This document shows positions 59,924-64,000 of a stretch of DNA of 64,000 nt, one piece after another. The DNA lies in contig CALZIJ010000002.1 of the NCBI GenBank assembly GCA_945787655.1, forward strand, positions 48,493-112,492, in the 5' to 3' direction. Every line of letters begins with the position of its first letter. Position 1 is the stretch's first letter. The position numbers and the translations under genes were made by a program. This stretch comes from Nitrospiria bacterium. Its GTDB lineage: Bacteria; Nitrospirota; Nitrospiria; SBBL01; JAADHI01. The notes beneath the pieces were generated by a model, which was given only the letters and a program-made list of their open reading frames with translations, did not search any database and had not been told where the DNA came from.

Positions 59924-60316
59924 TCAACCGTAAAGGATATCCTGGCTGCTCTTCTCAAACTCGAGTCCCATGCCCAATGCCTGATGTATTTTACTGAACC
60001 CGACCCACCGGACTCTTGTGGAAAAAACATAGTCTTTTTCGTTCACGCTTAAAACAATGGTGACGGAATCATCGTACAGAATCTCATTCAGCATGGCTCC
60101 TTCAGGCTTTAAAAAAATACCCGATGAAGAGATGTCCCGAATTTTTCCCGCCTGGTTTTCATATTGAAGATGATGCCAGATTACAGACTGAATTGTTTTA
60201 AAGCGTTCACTTTGTCTCTGGTTTTGATTTAATTTCCGGACATTTTCCAAAGAACGGCCACTATGGAAATAACGTGTTATGGGTGCCCCCAATATAAAAT
60301 TTTTTTCTTGCATCAA
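59924..60316 (-). CDS. PilZ domain protein
   Basis: 130 aa; QRQSERFKTIQSVIWHHLQYENQAGKIRDISSSGIFLKP. Confidence 0.8.
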   Translation of the reverse strand: MMQEKNFILGAPITRYFHSGRSLENVRKLNQNQRQSERFKTIQSVIWHHLQYENQAGKIRDISSSGIFLKPEGAMLNEILYDDSVTIVLSVNEKDYVFSTRVRWVGFSKIHQALGMGLEFEKSSQDILYG

Positions 60317-60583
60317 TGTCGCTCTTTTTCTAAGGGGCCCATGATTTTTAGCGTACAGACAAGTCCAATGGCACCCTGCTTGTTTTAATAATTATTAAAT
60401 TAAATGCATAAATACGTTAGATTATTAAATATGCCACAGGGGTTCAAATCTGTCAAAGTGGCTTATTTTCCAGATAAAACGTAATGTCTACTGGTTAGTG
60501 GAGGTGAAAAATGAAGGTGGGGAAACGGCCCTGTTCAGTAAAATCAGGGGTGAATACTTCAATAAAGAATCGTTTTTATTTCG

Positions 60584-60622
60584 ATATCCCTCCCGGAAGC
60601 GTTCATCTTCCGGGAGGGATAT
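60584..60622. terminator. hairpin downstream of csp gene
   Basis: ATATCCCTCCCGGAAG-7 nt-CTTCCGGGAGGGATAT, perfect 16-bp stem; no convincing U-tract. Confidence 0.5.
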
Positions 60623-60632
60623 GACATTGTGT

Positions 60633-60836
60633 TTAAGACACTTTTACAACGTTGATGGCTTGTGGACCTTTCTGGCCCTCGGTGATTTCAAACTCAACTT
60701 CATCCCCTTCATCGAGGGATTTATAGCCGTCACCTGCAATCCCTGAGAAGTGAACAAAGACATCGTCTCCACTCTCAGGTGTGATAAACCCAAAACCTTT
60801 ACTGCCATTAAACCACTTTACTGTTCCTGTACTCAC
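60633..60836 (-). CDS. cold-shock protein, CspA family
   Basis: 67 aa; [30 protein letters not shown]. Confidence 0.98.
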   Translation of the reverse strand: MSTGTVKWFNGSKGFGFITPESGDDVFVHFSGIAGDGYKSLDEGDEVEFEITEGQKGPQAINVVKVS

Positions 60837-60903
60837 TGTTTAGTTCTCCTATTGTGCTATCAGTCTTTCACTGACGAAACGTCCAAAACCACCTCATATT
60901 TAC

Positions 60904-60939
60904 AAAAAAAAGCTGTAGCAAGACTGAAAATGCTACAGC
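60904..60939 (-). terminator. rho-independent terminator of the M3 peptidase-DUF493 unit
   Basis: Minus strand GCTGTAGCA-N10-TGCTACAGC followed by TTTTTTTT. Confidence 0.8.
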
Positions 60940-61122
60940 AAAATCTCTTTTCTGTTCATTTTCGATACATTGGACCTTTTTTTTTATACCATAACAGCAC
61001 AGTAAAATCAATGATACATCCATTCAGCCAAAAATGACTCCTCTACTTTAAATTAGTGCTCACGAAAAAATACAGCCTGCGTGGCGATTGTTCCTAATGT
61101 TCTTTATTTTTTAGCCCCCCTC

Positions 61123-61395
61123 TTAGAGAACCATCTTGATTTCAGCGTGGGCCTTTAAGGCCCTGAAAATGGTGTTTCGTTCCTGCTCATTGGCAACAAC
61201 CACTTCGACATTAAAAGCAAGGTATTTTCGGGTTCGGCTTTGGTTTGAAAATGACATGGACCATGGCTTCTCTCCGAGAATTTCAGAAACCGCGTTTTCG
61301 ATAGAAACCTGCCGAATACCAATCACCTTGTACACCCATGCACAAGGGTATTCGAGTTGGAGTTTTTCCTCAAAATCGTCTATTGGCCGATTCAA
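61123..61395 (-). CDS. DUF493 family protein (probable TTG start)
   Basis: NRPIDDFEEKLQLEYPCAWVYKVIGIRQVSIENAVSEILGE...SRTRKYLAFNVEVVVANEQERNTIFRALKAHAEIKMVL. Confidence 0.8.
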   Translation of the reverse strand: MNRPIDDFEEKLQLEYPCAWVYKVIGIRQVSIENAVSEILGEKPWSMSFSNQSRTRKYLAFNVEVVVANEQERNTIFRALKAHAEIKMVL

Positions 61396-61435
61396 AATGA
61401 ATCCTGATGAAATGGATCTAACACCTTCTTCTCTT

Positions 61436-63487
61436 TTAGGCTGTTTTAGAAACGGCCAGCCCGCTATGCCGTAACAAGGCATCGATCTTTGGCTCCCGGC
61501 CCCTGAAAGCAATAAAAAGCTCCATGGGTTCGCGTGAGCCGCCCTGTTCAAGAATCGTGGATAAAAAACGTCGGCCCGTCTCTTCATCAAAAATCCCGTG
61601 TTCCTCAAAAGCGGAAAACGCATCAGATGACAAGACTTCAGCCCATTTATAACTGTAATAGCCGGCCGCATAGCCGCCCGCAAAAATGTGTGAAAAGCTA
61701 TGCGGGAAACGATTAAAGGTCGGCGGCCGGATGACCGCGACCTGCTGGCGAACCGCTTCTAAAATTTCAGAGACACGTGCGCCTTTTTCCGGGTCATATT
61801 CCGCATGTAAACGGAAATCAAAAAGAGCAAATTCCAACTGCCGTACCATTTGCATTGCAGATTGGAAATTCCTCGCCGCCAACATGCGTTGAAACATCTC
61901 CTCAGGTAAGGATGCGCCGGTTTGATAATGGGCGGCAATCAAGTCTAAAGCCTCCCGCTGCCAGCACCAGTTTTCCATAAACTGACTGGGCAGCTCTACT
62001 GCATCCCAAGGCACACCGGAAATACCGGAAACCCCCAGATAGTCCACTTGAGTCAACATGTGGTGGAGTCCGTGTCCAAATTCATGAAAAAGCGTCAGCA
62101 CTTCATCGTGGGTAAACAAGGCCGGATCCTCTCCAACGGGAGGAGAAAAATTACACACAAGGTAGGCCACCGGGGTTTGTATGTGACCCCCCATTCGTTT
62201 TCTGGAGATACAATCCCCCATCCAGGCCCCGCCGCGTTTGTGCGGGCGTGCATAAAGATCCAGAAAGAATTGACCGCGCAGTAATCCGTCACGGTCCCGG
62301 ATTTCATAAAAAGCCACATCTGGATGCCAAACCTCGACTTTCTCAGATTTTGAAATTTCAAGGCCGTAGAGCCGTTTTACAACAGAAAATAAACCCGGCA
62401 GCACATTTGAAGCTGGGAAATAAGGTTTCAGCTCTTCCTGGCTAATGTTGTATTTCTGTTGCCTCAGTTTTTCAGAATAATATGGAACATCCCAAGCTTC
62501 CAATGCCCTTAAACCATGCTCGGCTTCAGCAAAAGCGCGCACTTCGTCCAATTCCTGCCGGGCGACTGAAAGCGCCCGCTCTGCCAATTCATTTAAAAAA
62601 GACATGACCTGATCCGTGGAAGCCGCCATTTTGGTGGCCAATGAATATTCAGCATAATTGTGATAACGGAGAAGGTTCGCCATTTCGTGTTTTAAGGCCA
62701 AAATTTCTTCCATCACGGGTGAATTGTCCCATTTCTCCGCATGCGGTCCCGCGTCTGATGCCCGTGTGACATAAGCGGTATAGACCTCTTCCCGCAAGGC
62801 CCGGTCATCGGCGTAGGTCATCACTGGAAGATAAGAAGGAAACTCCAGATTAAAAACCCACCCTTCCATTTGCTCACGTTCAGCCATTTGTTTCGCAAGG
62901 GCAATCGCGGAGGCCGGAAGGCCCGCCAACTTTGTCTCATCAGTCAGCTGTTTTTTCCAGGCATGGGTTGCATCCAGCAAGTGGTCCGAAAATCTGCTGG
63001 CAAGAGAAGAGAGTTCCTGCATAATTGTTTTAAATCGTGCCTTTTCTTTCGGATCAAGATCAATCCCGGAAAGTCGAAAATCGCGTAACGCGTTGTCGAT
63101 TATTTTCTTTTGTGCAACATTCAGCCTGTGATACTCAGGCCCTTCTGCGATCTGTTTATAGGCCTTAAACAGCGATTCGTTTTGTCCCATTTCCGTTGCA
63201 TATTCGCTTAAAAGCGGCAAACATTCATTGTAGGCTTCACGCAGGGTTTTTGAATTGGCCACTGAGTTGAGATGGGAAACAGGCGACCAGGCCTTGTCCA
63301 GTTTTTCTCCGATCTCTTCCAAGGGCTGAAGGAGATTATCCCAGGTATATGTTTCGTTCAAAGTCAGCAAAGACTGAATATCCCGTCGGCATTGATCCAA
63401 CAGCAGATTCACTGCAGGAACAACATGTTCAGGTTTGATTTTAGAAAAGGGAGGCAGCCCTGTGTAATCGATTAATGGGTTTTCCAT
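61436..63487 (-). CDS. prlC: M3 family oligopeptidase (oligopeptidase A)
   Basis: Start MENPLIDYTGLPPFSKIKPEHVVPAV; zinc motif LFHEFGHGLHHMLT. Confidence 0.94.
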   Translation of the reverse strand: MENPLIDYTGLPPFSKIKPEHVVPAVNLLLDQCRRDIQSLLTLNETYTWDNLLQPLEEIGEKLDKAWSPVSHLNSVANSKTLREAYNECLPLLSEYATEMGQNESLFKAYKQIAEGPEYHRLNVAQKKIIDNALRDFRLSGIDLDPKEKARFKTIMQELSSLASRFSDHLLDATHAWKKQLTDETKLAGLPASAIALAKQMAEREQMEGWVFNLEFPSYLPVMTYADDRALREEVYTAYVTRASDAGPHAEKWDNSPVMEEILALKHEMANLLRYHNYAEYSLATKMAASTDQVMSFLNELAERALSVARQELDEVRAFAEAEHGLRALEAWDVPYYSEKLRQQKYNISQEELKPYFPASNVLPGLFSVVKRLYGLEISKSEKVEVWHPDVAFYEIRDRDGLLRGQFFLDLYARPHKRGGAWMGDCISRKRMGGHIQTPVAYLVCNFSPPVGEDPALFTHDEVLTLFHEFGHGLHHMLTQVDYLGVSGISGVPWDAVELPSQFMENWCWQREALDLIAAHYQTGASLPEEMFQRMLAARNFQSAMQMVRQLEFALFDFRLHAEYDPEKGARVSEILEAVRQQVAVIRPPTFNRFPHSFSHIFAGGYAAGYYSYKWAEVLSSDAFSAFEEHGIFDEETGRRFLSTILEQGGSREPMELFIAFRGREPKIDALLRHSGLAVSKTA

Positions 63488-63837
63488 ACAGTCCTCTTTA
63501 TTGATTAAATTAGAATTTATTTTAAACGCCGCGCTTTGAGCCGGTTTGGCCATGCACATATTTTTTTATTTATACACCATTCTGGACCACATTGGCATGT
63601 TTCATTCATATTCTTAAACATCGTGATGAAAATACCGCCTATCCCTACCGAACCTTTCCACTCCAAATCAAAAAATAAGAACCCGCATTTTATTCTAAAA
63701 TCCTTGGCCCAATTCTCCTTTAAACACACCATCTTCTTGTTGCTTACATCGCATATCTGGTATCTTTATATTGTATTATTTTTACATTTAAAAAGAGTAA
63801 CTTGCCAACTGCTTCAACGCTGTTTGGGAGCCTTGTT

Positions 63838-64000
63838 ATGAACAATGGGTATTCTACTGAAACAACAACCCTTTCAATCTCGCTGGGGATTGAGGGGTTT
63901 TCCTATCCTGACCTTTACGACCCCAAACGACTAGAAGCCCTGAGCACCGTCTTTGATGCCTCTCTAAAAACATCCGACCCGGATCTCTTTGAACGCTTTG
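63838..64000 (+). CDS. N-terminal fragment of an unidentified protein (runs off window)
   Basis: Open frame MNNGYSTETTTLSISLGIEGFSYPDLYDPKRLEALSTVFDASLKTSDPDLFERF. Confidence 0.6.
   Translation, partial: MNNGYSTETTTLSISLGIEGFSYPDLYDPKRLEALSTVFDASLKTSDPDLFERF

Noticed and set aside
61396-61683. N-terminal extension of the DUF493 ORF
   Set aside because: Overlaps the M3 peptidase 3' end in another frame; DUF493 homology begins at about NRPIDDFEEKL, consistent with a TTG start at 61395.
1-64000. CRISPR arrays and tRNA/rRNA genes
   Set aside because: No regularly spaced repeats and no convincing T-loop/anticodon patterns were noticed while reading; not checked computationally.

Overview
The window looks like a Gram-negative bacterial chromosome segment of unknown lineage. 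It has three parts. (1) About 1-32.7 kb is ordinary housekeeping/envelope DNA: a folate/C1 operon (panB fragment, MTHFR and its C-terminal-domain protein, folD, 5-FTHF cyclo-ligase), an exosortase plus PEP-CTERM-type histidine kinase PrsK, an Opp/Yej-type peptide ABC transporter, secG-tpiA-pgk-gap, PBP1A, comEC, a porin / PstS-like / GGDEF-EAL module, an SpmAB fusion and lgt. (2) About 33.1-59.9 kb is a co-directional, visibly GC-richer phage-tail-like locus that I read as an extracellular contractile injection system (eCIS): sheath, tube, DUF4255 cap, AAA+ ATPase, CIS tube/LysM, gp27/gp5-like spike, gp25, baseplate J, tail protein I and DUF6519 fibre. Embedded in it is a cargo-like array of DUF4157 proteins with C-terminal zincin domains, a DUF4157-less paralogue and an L,D-transpeptidase-like protein. 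A tail-fibre / Big-1-like / nucleotidyltransferase / HhH cassette follows. (3) About 59.9-64 kb has PilZ, CspA, DUF493 and an M3 oligopeptidase. The most notable observations are: a tripeptide IQR at almost every module boundary of the cargo proteins (candidate processing site); a leader motif (LQRxLGNQ-like) shared by unrelated cargo domains; an AbiEii-like nucleotidyltransferase translationally coupled to tail genes; an apparent frameshift/deletion in the baseplate J gene; a degraded DUF4157 gene at the 3' end; and a near-consensus sigma54 promoter with paired palindromic upstream sites in front of a small membrane protein. All family calls are from reading translated sequence; no database searches were run.
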